DNA from: Lichina pygmaea
Taxonomy: Eukaryota > Ascomycota > Lichinomycetes > Lichinales > Lichinaceae
NCBI GenBank assembly: GCA_963422465.1
Contig: OY730170.1
Coordinates: 124,001-188,000 of the forward strand
Direction of reading: 5' to 3'
Length of the DNA: 64,000 nucleotides
The notes under the pieces are model-generated. The model was not told the origin of the DNA and did no database searches. It was given only the letters and a program-made list of their open reading frames with translations. The position numbers and the translations under genes were made by a program. This document shows positions 22,873 through 33,395 of the stretch, one piece after another. Numbering within the stretch: position 1 is the stretch's first letter; every line of letters begins with the position of its first letter.

Positions 22873-23471
22873 TGTTACAACCCAGGGGATGGGAGCCACT
22901 CATGCATAGGCAATCAGGCCACGGGCCAGACAAGAGGACACCATGGAAGTCAAGTGACTAACCAACAAGGGGTCACGTGACTGTTGAGACACACAGGAGT
23001 CTTGACACAGGATGCATGAAGTATCAAGACAATCTCACAAGTCTTGACGCAGGATGCATGAAGTGTCAAGACAATCTCACCAGTCTTGACACAGGATGCA
23101 TGAAGTATTGAGACAATCTCACCAGTCTTGACGCAGGGTGTATAACATGGTGGGACTGTCAAGACAATCTCACCTGTCTTGACATCAAGACTGTTGAGAC
23201 AATCTTGATTGTCTTGACAGGCCAGCACTATATAGTCTGGTGATAGTTCCCTTATAGAATGATTGTCTTCAACTCATGTTGTGATCCAGACAACTAGATC
23301 TACTTCAATACAATCCTTTTGTACAAAGCTATTGATCAGGTGTCACTACCACCATGTTCCACCAAACCCCTTCACACTCCTTGACACTCCTCTCCTGTGA
23401 GAACTAACCTGCCTTCCACCTCTCGCCCTAATCCTATACTCGGATAGGACAGTACAGTACAGACCGCAACA
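22873..23471 (+). repeat. 5' LTR of element E
   Basis: 599 bp. Three 42-bp tandem units at 22999-23040, 23041-23082 and 23083-23124, then a diverged fourth; each has GTCTTGAC facing GTCAAGAC or a close form. TATA-like actatatag near 23227. Confidence 0.92.
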
Positions 23472-23489
23472 CTTTGAAGACCCTCAAGG

Positions 23490-24970
23490 ATGAGTACCTC
23501 AGGAGCAACCAACCCCAACTTCCCAGATGGAAAGATTAGTGTTGCCAAGCCAGACCTGTTCTACGGTGAAAGGAACAAGGTTGACGACTGGTTCATGCAA
23601 CTCCAAGTCTACTTTCAATTCCAACCAGAGACAAAGCTGCCTAAGAAAAAGTGGCCCCTCTTTGTAACCACTTACATGAGAGGCAATACTTATCAATAGA
23701 TCAAGCCCTACGTCAACAAACATCTCTCAGGAAACAGAGACCACAATAGCACATCAGAATAGATGACAAAATAGACATAATTCAAGGACAAGATCAAAAG
23801 GATCCTTGGACTATCTAACAAAGACAAAGTGGCTATACAAATGATCCAGCACATCAAACAACAACGCTCAGCCGTAGAGTACACCACGCAGTTCAAACAA
23901 TACTCAGTACTGACTGACTGGGACGATGACACCCTGATGGTCATGTACTGACGTGGACTCAAGGAAAACATGAAGGATGAAATCACCTTTGACAAACAAG
24001 TGGTCAACACACTGGACGAACTCATCACACAAGTAATCAACATTGATGACAAACTATTTGAGTGAGCGATGGAGAAACACCACAACAGGGGATACAGCCA
24101 CCCCACATAGCATGTGAGCAACCACTACAAGCTGCCTAACAAGGCACTGCCACATGACCCATATGGCTATACACCCATGGAACTGGATGCAGTCCACCAC
24201 AAGGGAAGGTTCACAAAGGGAAGGAACAACAAAAAAGGGAAAGCACTGAAGTGCTATACCTGTGGCAAGCTAGGCTACATGGTGAAAGACTGTTGTTCAA
24301 AGAACAAGGTACACCAACAGCAACTTAATACGCTTGACAGAGACTGGAATGTCATCAAGCCAGAGGACTCTCCAGGAGAGGCTCAGCTATCTCTCGAACA
24401 ATAGGACAACTACGATCAGACATTGGAAGCAGCCCACCAACTGGCAATATCAGGAGGTAAGGACCTACCAGAACTGACAGGTCAGGACAAGGGACAGGAG
24501 CCCTTAACTACCTCTGATGGAGACTGAGATGAACCTATGTCTATCAAAGAAGAAATACCACAAGGAAGCTATGCTTACAGCATGGACCCACAAAACCCAC
24601 AGCACAGTGAACTACAGTGGAGGTTTTGCACGAAGCACTACTGCACCTACCACAAACAACTACGAAGGTACGGAGGACATTCACCCTACCACACCACCTG
24701 CCACAAGTATTGGGTCAATTGCGAGAAGGATGCGTGTGAAATCCATCTTTGGGACAAACACCAACACACCGCATTCCCCGGGCACACACATGATTAGCAT
24801 GAACACCTCATGTTCCTACAGCAAGGCAATAACCACAACTGCTACATCAACAATTGGTAGTACTGCCTCAAGCCTGGATGTGACAAGCATCAGCAAGACA
24901 AATTCATGAACAGATTCCTCAGGACTGATGGGAATGGCTGGACCTATTGCCCAGTCAGTGGAAAGACACT
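23490..24970 (+). pseudogene. gag region of element E with Cys/His-rich domain
   Basis: Same order as in D: gag start MSTSGATNPNFPDGK, CCHC knuckle near 24251-24298, Cys/His-rich domain about 24560-24960 with CTKHYCTYH and CHKYWVNCEKDACEIH. Fossil. Confidence 0.87.
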
Positions 24971-25049
24971 TCAATCAGGAAAAGACTGAACTCCCTTGTC
25001 AAGGGGTGACATCAGGAGCTCAACAACATGACCCCTAGCAACACAAAGC

Positions 25050-28000
25050 ACCTGTGATTACCTGTGTCACTACACACCAACACGCCAGTACGGACATACG
25101 CACTTGTTGACTCTGGAGCCAGTGGAAACTACATTTCAAGACAACTTTACAACACCCTCGGCACTGGAAGGAGACACAAGCAGTAGCCCTATCAGCTCAC
25201 AATAGCAAATAGACAGACAGAGCTAGTCTGCCATAAGACGCAGCCAATGGAAATAGTTACCAGACACCACACTGAAAGGATCCACTTTGATATTGTTGAG
25301 TTGGCCACTCAGGATATCTATTTGGGGATGCCTTGGCTAAAGAAGCACAACCCAGTTGTTAACTGGAGGACAGGAGTACTCATGTTTAGGAACTGCACTA
25401 ACAACACAGCTTGGACCTGTTACCAGCCGCAGAAGGTGTGGACAGATGAGGGAAGGAGTCCTCAGTAGAACCTCACTGACAGAAAGGACAACTCTCAAGA
25501 GAAAAGGTCTGCCTCAACAGGCATACCCCGGAACCAGATGGCCAAACAGTCAGAGATGAAGAGAGAAGAAGTTGTTAACCCTCTGGAGATCCCTGAAGAG
25601 TACTGACCTGGGTATGATAACCTCTTTCAGGAAGAGACAACAACAGCAGTGTTGCCTAAGCACCAACCTTGGGATCATGAGATCAAGTTGCAACCAGGGA
25701 CAGAGCCAGGATTTGGACTAATTTACCAGTTATCAGAGAAAGAGCTCCAAGTACTTCACGAGTACCTGGAGGAAAACCTGAAAAAGAGTTTCATTCAAGA
25801 ATCTCAATCGCCAGCAGGATACCCGATACTATTTGCACTAAAGAAAGATGGAAGTCTTTGACTTTGTGTGGATTACAGGAAACTCAACAACATTACCATT
25901 AAGAACTGATATCCGTTGCCAAATGTGAACAAATTGTGAGACAGGATCAGCCAAGCTACAACCTTTACCAAGCTGGACTTGAAAGGAGTATACAACCTGA
26001 TACGCATGAAAAAAGGAGAAGAATGGAAGACAGCCTTCAGAACCTGATACAGACACTACAAGTATCTGGTTATGCCATTCGGACTCACAAACACACCAGC
26101 AACATGTCAAGCATTGATCAACAACATCATCAGAGCACACCTGGACCAAACAGCTATCACCTACCTGGACAACATTCTTGTCTACTCAAACACGCAACAG
26201 GAACATACTAAACATGTGAAGGATGTTCTACGATACCTACAACAGGCAGGGCTCAAGCTCAACCCAAAGAAATACAAGTTCAACAAACCAGAAGTTGAAT
26301 TCCTCAGATATGTCATAGGGATCAAAGGGATCAAGATTGACCCTGAGAAAATCAAAGTGATTCAGCAATAGCCAACACCAACATCAGTTAAGGAAGTACA
26401 AGCCTTCCTAGGATTTGCCAACTTCAACTGACAGTTCATTAAGAACTACTCACAGATAGCAACACCACTAACAGAACTCACAAAGAAGGACGTGGAGTAC
26501 TGGTGGATAGAGAGACAACAAAAAGTATTCCAACAGCTCAAGGACACTTGCGCCAAGGAACCAGTTCTCCTCAACTTCAAGACAGGCCAACTGACACAAA
26601 TCAAGACAGACGCTTCAGATCAGGCAGTGGGAGCATGTCTATACCAACAGGCAGATGGCAAGTGGCACCCAGTTGCCTACTACTCACAAAAAATAACACA
26701 AGCGGAACAAAACTATGATATCCACGACAAAGAGCTACTGGCAGTCATCAACACACTCGAACACTGGAGAGTGTACGCGGAAAGCAGTTCTGAACTCACT
26801 GTTCTCACAGACCACAAGAATCTGACAATGTTCATGATAACCAAGAAGCTGAACAGATGGCAAGTCAGATAGGCTGAACTCCTAGGGCAACACAAGTTCA
26901 AGATCTTGTACACTCCGGGACAAGACAATGGGAGAGTAGACGCACTAAGCTGACGAAAAGACTACATGGAAGATAATGAACGTCAAGGAATAATCTTACA
27001 GCAGGACTAGCAAGGAAACCTGGTGCCTCAACCACAGATCAACAAGCTCACGGCAGAAGACACTGAAGAACTAATAAGGAACTACCACAACAATCCAGCA
27101 CATGGTCACCCAGGAATCTCCAAGACCACAGACCTTATCCAACGGGCAGGGAACAATGTTATTAACCTCTGACAACATGTCACAAACTACATCAGCAAGT
27201 GTCTACTATGCCAGAAAAACAAACATGGAAGACATAAGCCATACGGAGAAGGACATCCGAACACGATACTGAGAGGCCTGTGGGAAGACGTGTCAATAGA
27301 CTTCATCACGAAGCTACCCAAGTCCAAGGACCCAGTCACAGGAATCACCTACAACTTGATTATGGTGATAGTGGACAGATTCACAAAATATCTAATAGCG
27401 GTACTATTCAAGGAGACCCACACAGCAGAACAGTTGGAACACCTCTTACTGGATAGATTGGTCAGAGACCACGGAGTTCTGATCACAATCATTACAGACA
27501 GAGACAAACTCTTCACATCCAACTACTGGAAGATAATCAGTGCAGCCATGGGAACAAAACCCAAAATGTCTACGGCCTATCACCCATGAACTGACGGCCA
27601 GACGGAACAAGCAAACCAAGTCCTGGAGACTTACTTACAGTATTACATCAACCAGACCTACAGCAATTGGGTACAGTTATTACCAGTGGCACAGCTGGCA
27701 ATCAACCAGCACAGATCAGACTCAACAAAGGAATCACTATTTTTTGCCAATTTTGGACAACATGTGAACATCGGGATGCCAAGCAGAGCTTCACCAAACA
27801 CGGAGAAAGCACTCCAACATGACAAGCTCCTACGACAAACGCACACGATGATAAGGCACTACCTTCAAGAAACCTCAGAAAGAATGCAACGTCAGATGGA
27901 CAAGAAATTGAAAATAGCATCTCAGCTAAAGAAGGGGGATAAAGTCTACCTCCTCACAAGAAATTGGAAAGTCAAGAAACCAAGAACAAAGAAACTGGAC

Positions 28001-28327
28001 TATATCAAGGTCAGACTATTTTCGGTCGAAGAAAAAACCAGACCAGTCAACGTCAGACTGCGACTACCAAGAGACGCTTGGGTACACCCCAACTTTCACA
28101 TCTCAATGATCAAATTAGCTGACCAGAACACACCCTTGCAGGAAACATTTCATTACCAACCAGAGGAAGAACAGGAATTCGAGGTTGAACAGATCCTGAA
28201 GAGAAAAGGTCAGCGATACCTTGTCAAGTGGAAAAACTACCCAGACTCAGAAAATACCTGGGAACCACTCAGGAACCTCGCAAACTGCCAGCTCCTCCTG
28301 CAGCAGTTCTGGCAGAAGCAGGACTGA
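25050..28327 (+). pseudogene. pol region of element E
   Basis: Protease (DSGASGNYIS type, near 25105-25140), reverse transcriptase about 25640-26450, RNase H about 26500-26955, integrase about 27050-27620, and a C-terminal part whose chromodomain reads YLVKWKNYPDSENTWEPLRN near 28215-28280. The pol frame ends at 28327, 27 bp before the end of the antisense ORF. Broken. Confidence 0.9.
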
Positions 28328-28353
28328 ACAGCTCGGCCTGCAGCGCGGACGCA

Positions 28354-28647
28354 TCACTGGAGCTTCTTCTTCGCTTGACCCTTAGCACCCTCAAGAACCT
28401 TTTGTTTTCGGGACACACGAGCCTGCAGCTCGGCAAGCTGCTCAACAAGAGCATCCCGCTTGGCCTCATCAACAGCCAAATCCTCGCGAAGGTTATCTTG
28501 AGTCATGTTCAGCGACTCCCAAGAAAGTGACACACAGGACTTCCCACGACGAGTGCATTCAGCGCACTTCAACTTATCGTTGTCGTCAGACATTCGGAAG
28601 CAGGGCTTGTGGTTCAAAACACAGAAGTCACACAGAGCAAGCAACAC
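28354..28647 (-). CDS. antisense Zn2Cys6-like, coiled-coil ORF in element E
   Basis: At least 97 codons on the minus strand between pol and the 3' LTR; the true start may lie further upstream (toward 28715). The cysteine pattern C-x2-C-x6-C-x11-C-x2-C-x6-C (CDFCVLNHKPC; CAECTRRGKSC) fits the Zn(II)2Cys6 binuclear cluster. It is followed by SWESLNMTQDNLRED and a charged helix with heptad-like leucines and valines, then a Lys-rich end. It meets pol tail to tail. Element D carries a close relative and element B a distant one with the same spacing. Product and role unknown. Confidence 0.62.
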   Translation of the reverse strand: MLLALCDFCVLNHKPCFRMSDDNDKLKCAECTRRGKSCVSLSWESLNMTQDNLREDLAVDEAKRDALVEQLAELQARVSRKQKVLEGAKGQAKKKLQ

Positions 28648-28760
28648 GAAGTTATGATCACGGATCTGGGCTGCCAGTTAGTTTCGGTAAGCAGAGGCAC
28701 ATGATTTTGCAGACATACTCAAGAATTCATCGGGATGACGAATGAAGGAGAGGAGGGTAG

Positions 28761-29361
28761 TGTTACAACCCAAGGGATGGGAGCCACTTATTCATAGGTA
28801 ATCAGGCCGTGGGCCAGGCAAGAGGACACCATGGAAGTCAAGTGACTAACCAACAAGGGGTCACGTGACTGTCAAGACACACACGGGAGTCTTGACGCAG
28901 GATGCATGAAGCATCGAGACAATCTCACCAGTCTCGACGCAGGATGCATGAAGCGTCGAGACAATCTCACCAGTCTCGACGCAGGATGCATGAAGCATCG
29001 AGACAATCTCACCAGTCTCGACGCAGGGTGCATAACATGGTGGGACTGTCGAGACAATCTCACCTGTCTTGACGTCGAGACTGTCGAGACAATCTCGATC
29101 GTCTCGACAGGCCAGCACTATATAGTCCGGCGATAGTTCCCTTATGGAACGATCATCTTCAACTTATGTTGTGATCCAGACAACTAGATCTACTTCAATA
29201 CAATCCTTTTGTACGAAGCCATTGATCAGGTGTCACCACCACCACGTTCCACCAAACTCCTTCGCGCTCCTTGACACTCCTCTCCTGCGAGAACCAACCC
29301 GCCTTCCACCTCTCGCCCTAATCCTATACTCGGATAGGACGGTACGGTACGGACCGCAACA
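28761..29361 (+). repeat. 3' LTR of element E
   Basis: 601 bp, TGTTACAACC...CCGCAACA. 42-bp units at 28889-28930, 28931-28972 and 28973-29014, then a diverged fourth. Here most units keep the CG form GTCTCGAC/GTCGAGAC. Confidence 0.93.
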
Positions 29362-29875
29362 TTTCTCTATGCAAATGTGGTCAAGCAGAAAAGACTGCAA
29401 AATATATTACCACTTCATGTTCTCTTTACTCAAGTCAAAGACAACAAGCTTTCTTTAATCTCCAAGACCTTACTTCTGTTATTTCGGACCCAAAGCTTCT
29501 TCATTCAGAAGTTTCTATATTGGTTTATGTCTTTAAAAAGACTAAATCAATTTAATCTTACTCTCAAACTTCACTATCCCCACTCTAATACCTAGATTCT
29601 TTCCCCACCAGACACTACAAGATTTCTTTTGATACATCTCCTAGTCACTCTCTGCTTTCAGTTTTTATTTTTTTAAAGGTTTTCTGAAAGATCTCACTAT
29701 TTGCTAGAAGATCTGCATGGCTGTAAAGCTACTACCAGTGTAAGAATCAAAAAAATCACTGTTCCAAGAGAACACCATGGTCAAAAGCCAGCCATGCAAA
29801 AACAGAAATAGTCTCTATCAGGCCCTCTGGGACTCCAGATAAGATCATTAAACTGTGCCATGTGTGAATGGTGGA

Positions 29876-30745
29876 TTATGTCAAGCAGGAGGTATCAAAG
29901 CTCGAGTGCGGAAACAGTCCGTCAAGCATGTCACTTGCAGTAGCGGTATGGGACTTCGGCCGCTCGGTGTTTGGAGGCGAGCAATGCGCTTCCTGCAGCA
30001 TCGGCATTCCCGTTACACCCCCCCGGCCGTTGACAAGTCGTAGCGGCTCAAGGGCTCCTGGATTGCCCCACCGCACCGCGTCGTCGAGGCTTGCCGGCAT
30101 CGAGAACGGAGCGGCGGCGGCTGCGAAGCTGGCGCCGTACTGCGACGCGAACGGATTGACGAGGTCTATGGATCTCGGCGAGCCCGAGAAGGTCGATGGG
30201 TTCTGCCGCGGAGGCAGAGGCCGCGCGGACAGATGGCGGGGCGGTGACGCGGCCACGGAGGACGAAAGTACCGCCTTGTCCGAAGGCGGAGGGCTATCCC
30301 GTTCGAGAGGGTCGAACGGAGGCGACGGATAGGTGCGAACCGTTGGCGAGGCAGGGGCGACGATGTTTCGAGGCGGTCTGCCTTGCTCGTCGAAGACCGT
30401 CGTCAGGGTTGAGAGGGAGGGAAGCGAGATGCAACTGGCGCTCGAGCGGGAGAGCGGTATTCTGATGGACTCATCCTCGTCCCTCTTACGGCAGCTGCAT
30501 CGCGGCACAGGCGCCACGGTCAGCAAGGACATCTGGCGACAGAAAGAGTCACCAGACGGCTGGAGCTCACGTACTTGTCTGAGCAGTAGATGTTCGTCCG
30601 AGCCAACGTCGTCATCTGCTTGTCGCACGTGGCACTACCTCAGGGCTGAGTCAGCCAATGCGCCCGAAGCCTCGATAGAACGACCAGGTCGTCGACTCTG
30701 CAAGGATTTGGTCACACACCAGAACTGGAGGAAGGTGCCGGCCAT
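29876..30745 (-). CDS. ECL1-type small zinc-finger protein
   Basis: Not visible as one ORF; I infer three exons: 30720-30745, 30575-30634 and 29876-30494. The introns are 85 and 80 nt, with GT...AG ends and branch-like GCTGACTCAG and TTGCTGACC. The product is 234 residues. Its start has C-x2-C (FCATCDKQ, residues 8-15) and YCSDNCRKRDE (25-35), the motif pair of the ECL1/2/3 zinc-binding family, known in fission yeast for extending chronological lifespan and for stress responses. The rest is Ser/Pro-rich and low in predicted structure. The frame stays open upstream of the chosen ATG through 30990 and, with one more possible intron, to an ATG at 31500, so a longer N-terminus is possible. A LINE tail lies 120 bp past the stop. 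Confidence 0.72.
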
Positions 30746-31054
30746 ATCTTCGTCGTCGTCGTCCTGTCCTTGGGCCTCCTCTGGCGCGAGAGACGGGCCC
30801 GTGCCATTCGGCGACTTGAGCTTGGGAGGCTTATGTGGCGTGACCCGCCGGACCAGGGCCGGCGGCCGATGACGATTGCGGACGAGGTTGGCTTTCTTGT
30901 TTGTGGCAATGTTTGCGAACGTGAGGTTACGTTGGAGAGCCGTCTTGGGCGGCCCAGGGGGTGAGCTCGAAGGATATATATATGTTTTGCGCGTGCGGCT
31001 GTGATGACGATCTTGCGCGATCGGTTGAAAGCCGATGGCGCGGCCCTTGCTCAC

Positions 31055-31287
31055 TTCTTCTTCCTTTTCCCGTCAGGCGAGCGAAATTTGTCGTCGGTTC
31101 TGGGTCGGGAGGAGGGGCAGGCAGTTGGGTTGTATGCGCGAGTGGCGGGGCAGTCCCGGATTAGGCAAGTCCAGGCGAGCCAGGCATGTCGAGCTGATGA
31201 GGCGAGCTTCAGAGGGGATTTTGGTGGTTTTCTTTCCCCCTGGTTGGCACAAACGACTGCGACAGGCAGATGATTGACCCCGAGTTC

Positions 31288-31335
<48 letters not shown>

Positions 31336-32314
31336 CGACGAGGTGGGCTTTGTTCCTTTACGTGCGGAGACGGAGACCAGCAAAGACAACCCGGAATTGT
31401 GAGTGAGTCTTCCGGAAAGTTGGATTTGATATCTTAAGTGTACATCAAGATAATCAATCCTGCCAAGGCCTACAGTACGTCTACGCCGACACTCGGCCAT
31501 TCTTGATACACGTTACGGAGGCATTTTCGATTGCGAAATCCGGCTGCAGTCTGGTGTGATTTGACTGGATGCACGGATGGCGAAAGAAGGAACAAAAACG
31601 AGCTTGCATACTGGTAGACCATTTCTTCCCTCGCCGGCGAGCCTATGAGGCCTTCAACATCGGCACATCTCAACTTTTGCAACGGCCGTCCTTATCCCTC
31701 GTCCCCCTCGACGTCCGAAGCGAGGACGTCTATCACGGTCATTGATATGGATTTTTGCTTACGATTTGCGGTTGGGGTATCAGGACATCCCCATCACGCC
31801 CTAGCTCTATCGGAGGAATCGGAACTTACTCTCGGGCCAAGCTTGGCTATCAAGGCCCCGGACCAATGCGTCATGCGTGCGTAGGGTGGGCTTCGGCAGG
31901 ACCGGCGTGGGGGTCACGGCGGCGACGACGGCGATTCTGACTGGTCGACCGTCGGGCCTCCGGACGATGGCACGTGCCAATTGCCATTACCGGCTCTCAC
32001 TACTTTTGGAGTTGCTTCCGAACCGGCAGGGTCATCCACGAGTGTGCTTCGTATATTCTGCAAGGGACGATGTCTCTCGAACAATAGGAAGCGTGGGAAG
32101 GCATTGATCAAGACCTTTGTTGGCCATGACAGGGCAGCCAGCTGTCTTCAGCACTGCCAATCGCGATGGCATTGACATCTCCCAAGCCCCACTCTCGTCT
32201 TCAGAGAATTGGCAAGGGTGCTTATCCTGGCGTCCTCTCGATGCATCAGGATAAGAGATTCAACTTGCTTTTGCTTTACCTCTCAGCAAGAAGACGCCTA
32301 AGTATGGAGAACTA
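31055..32314. other. spacer upstream of the ECL1-type gene
   Basis: No supported gene. Holds a (CGA)n microsatellite at 31291-31340, which produces a misleading poly-Ser ORF on the minus strand, and presumably the promoter and 5' leader of the ECL1-type gene. Confidence 0.5.
31291..31340. repeat. (CGA)n microsatellite
   Basis: About 50 bp of nearly perfect trinucleotide repeat with one interruption near its end. Confidence 0.95.
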
Positions 32315-32493
32315 CAGTGTCACGACACAAGTCTGCGCACACCAGTACAAGCTGTCAGCTGCTACTTTCATAAGTAATACGACTTTATTGAGAGGTCACA
32401 CCAGTGACAATAAACAGCTATGTGTTTGATTCTCCAGAGTAGCCCGAGGTAGATTTTGTATGGAGGTTTACGCAGACTTTTGTCGTGCCACTG
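32315..32493. mobile_element. MITE copy 1, TA-flanked
   Basis: 179 bp, bounded by inverted ends CAGTGTCACGACACAAGT and, on the other strand, CAGTGGCACGACAAAAGT. Flanked by TA on both sides (32313-32314 and 32494-32495). The same ends with TA flanks recur at 56762-56937. No coding capacity. The TA flanks and end sequence suggest a non-autonomous Tc1/mariner-type element. Confidence 0.75.
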
Positions 32494-33395
32494 TACTCTG
32501 TACTCGTACCGTACCGGTACTGTGTACAATCACTGCAGGTATCACCAGAAACGTACCTGCGCCGTCACTGCATCAGGCACAGTGTGAGGTTGATAACAGC
32601 CATAAAGAATGCTGCATTGTCTGAAAACGGACCACGAGGACGTGTTCCCGACCGATGACGGGTTTTCTGTAGGAAAAGCCAACTGCAGATCATGATGGTC
32701 AGCAGCAGCAGCAGCAGGAACCTTGACGATGCTCTTCATTTTCTGCTTCTAGTGTCCCATGTTCATGCTCCACGAAAGGCAGGCAGGACGAAGCCGAGCA
32801 GGTCGATGGCTGTTGGTAGATGCATTAGCTCTCGAGGCCTCGATGATAGAAATACGCAGCTAATCTCTAGGGCGCGTCGATCGCAAGATGCGGGGGGACC
32901 GGGGGCCTCGCCACCCGGGGGATCAGGGACGTGCCGGCGAGATTATGTCGCCGCATGCAGCTACATACGCACAGATTGTGTGGCGGCCGATACGAGACCC
33001 TGCGTGGCCGGCCATTACCATTTCCCTTGAAAGTCTACATTCCGACCGTTTATCCACACGGCGACGTGACGACAACGCTTCTGACCGCTTCCACGTCGTT
33101 GATTCTTTCTGTGCTAAAAGGTACCGGTATCGGTTTCGGGCTGAAGAAGCCAACAGCGGGGTGTGTGTGTGTGTGTGTGATCCATCGTTTTGATATTTGA
33201 TCAGTCGACTGCGTACGTATATCTTTGTCCGTCGAGACCAGAGATACAGACATGATACTAGAGCTAGAGCCAGATGTCGGGCGTGTGGTGTCAGTATCAA
33301 TATGGTAAAGCATATATGATATCCATCCATGACATCGTACTGTGATCACTTGCTGTACCTGTATCCCTCCTCCTTCTCCCCCTACGTGATATTAG
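32494..33395. other. gene-free spacer
   Basis: Contains a short CAG repeat (about 32700-32717) and a (GT)n run at 33161-33179. I see no gene with family or splice support. Ends at the LINE insertion target. Confidence 0.5.
33161..33179. repeat. (GT)n microsatellite
   Basis: 19 bp of alternating GT in host spacer. Confidence 0.95.

Larger units (their letters stand above)
22873..29361 (+). mobile_element. Gypsy chromovirus element E (fossil)
   Basis: A 6.5-kb element: LTRs of 599 and 601 bp, gag, Cys/His-rich domain, pol with chromodomain, antisense ORF. Target duplication TTTCT. Coding region closely matches D, but the LTR's U3 half is unrelated while the R/U5-like half is shared. More heavily decayed than D, with perhaps twenty interruptions; RIP-like transitions are dense, and the 5' LTR looks more affected at CG sites than the 3' LTR. 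Confidence 0.93.
22739..29755 (+). mobile_element. Tad-like LINE fragment, 3' end, split by element E
   Basis: Two pieces, 22739-22872 and 29362-29755, are the last part of a LINE ORF2 and its 3' UTR on the plus strand. The first reads KLYKKFQKAEASLLLQ; the second has a CKCGQAEKTAKYIT zinc-type motif near 29370. It ends in an A-rich tail (gaatcaaaaaaa). Gypsy element E lies between, with TTTCT duplicated at 22868-22872 and 29362-29366. The fragment is interrupted by stop codons and an indel. Confidence 0.85.

Noticed and set aside
28889-29060. Regular 42-bp repeats resembling a CRISPR array
   Set aside because: The units are contiguous without unique spacers, lie in the U3 of an LTR, and are present in both LTRs of a fungal retroelement.
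31051-31500. 149-codon minus-strand ORF with a poly-Ser run
   Set aside because: The Ser run is the (CGA)n microsatellite. It might be a 5' exon of the ECL1-type gene, but nothing beyond an open frame supports that.
32923-33330. 135-codon minus-strand ORF with a hydrophobic start
   Set aside because: It runs through the (GT)n repeat and lacks any family resemblance.
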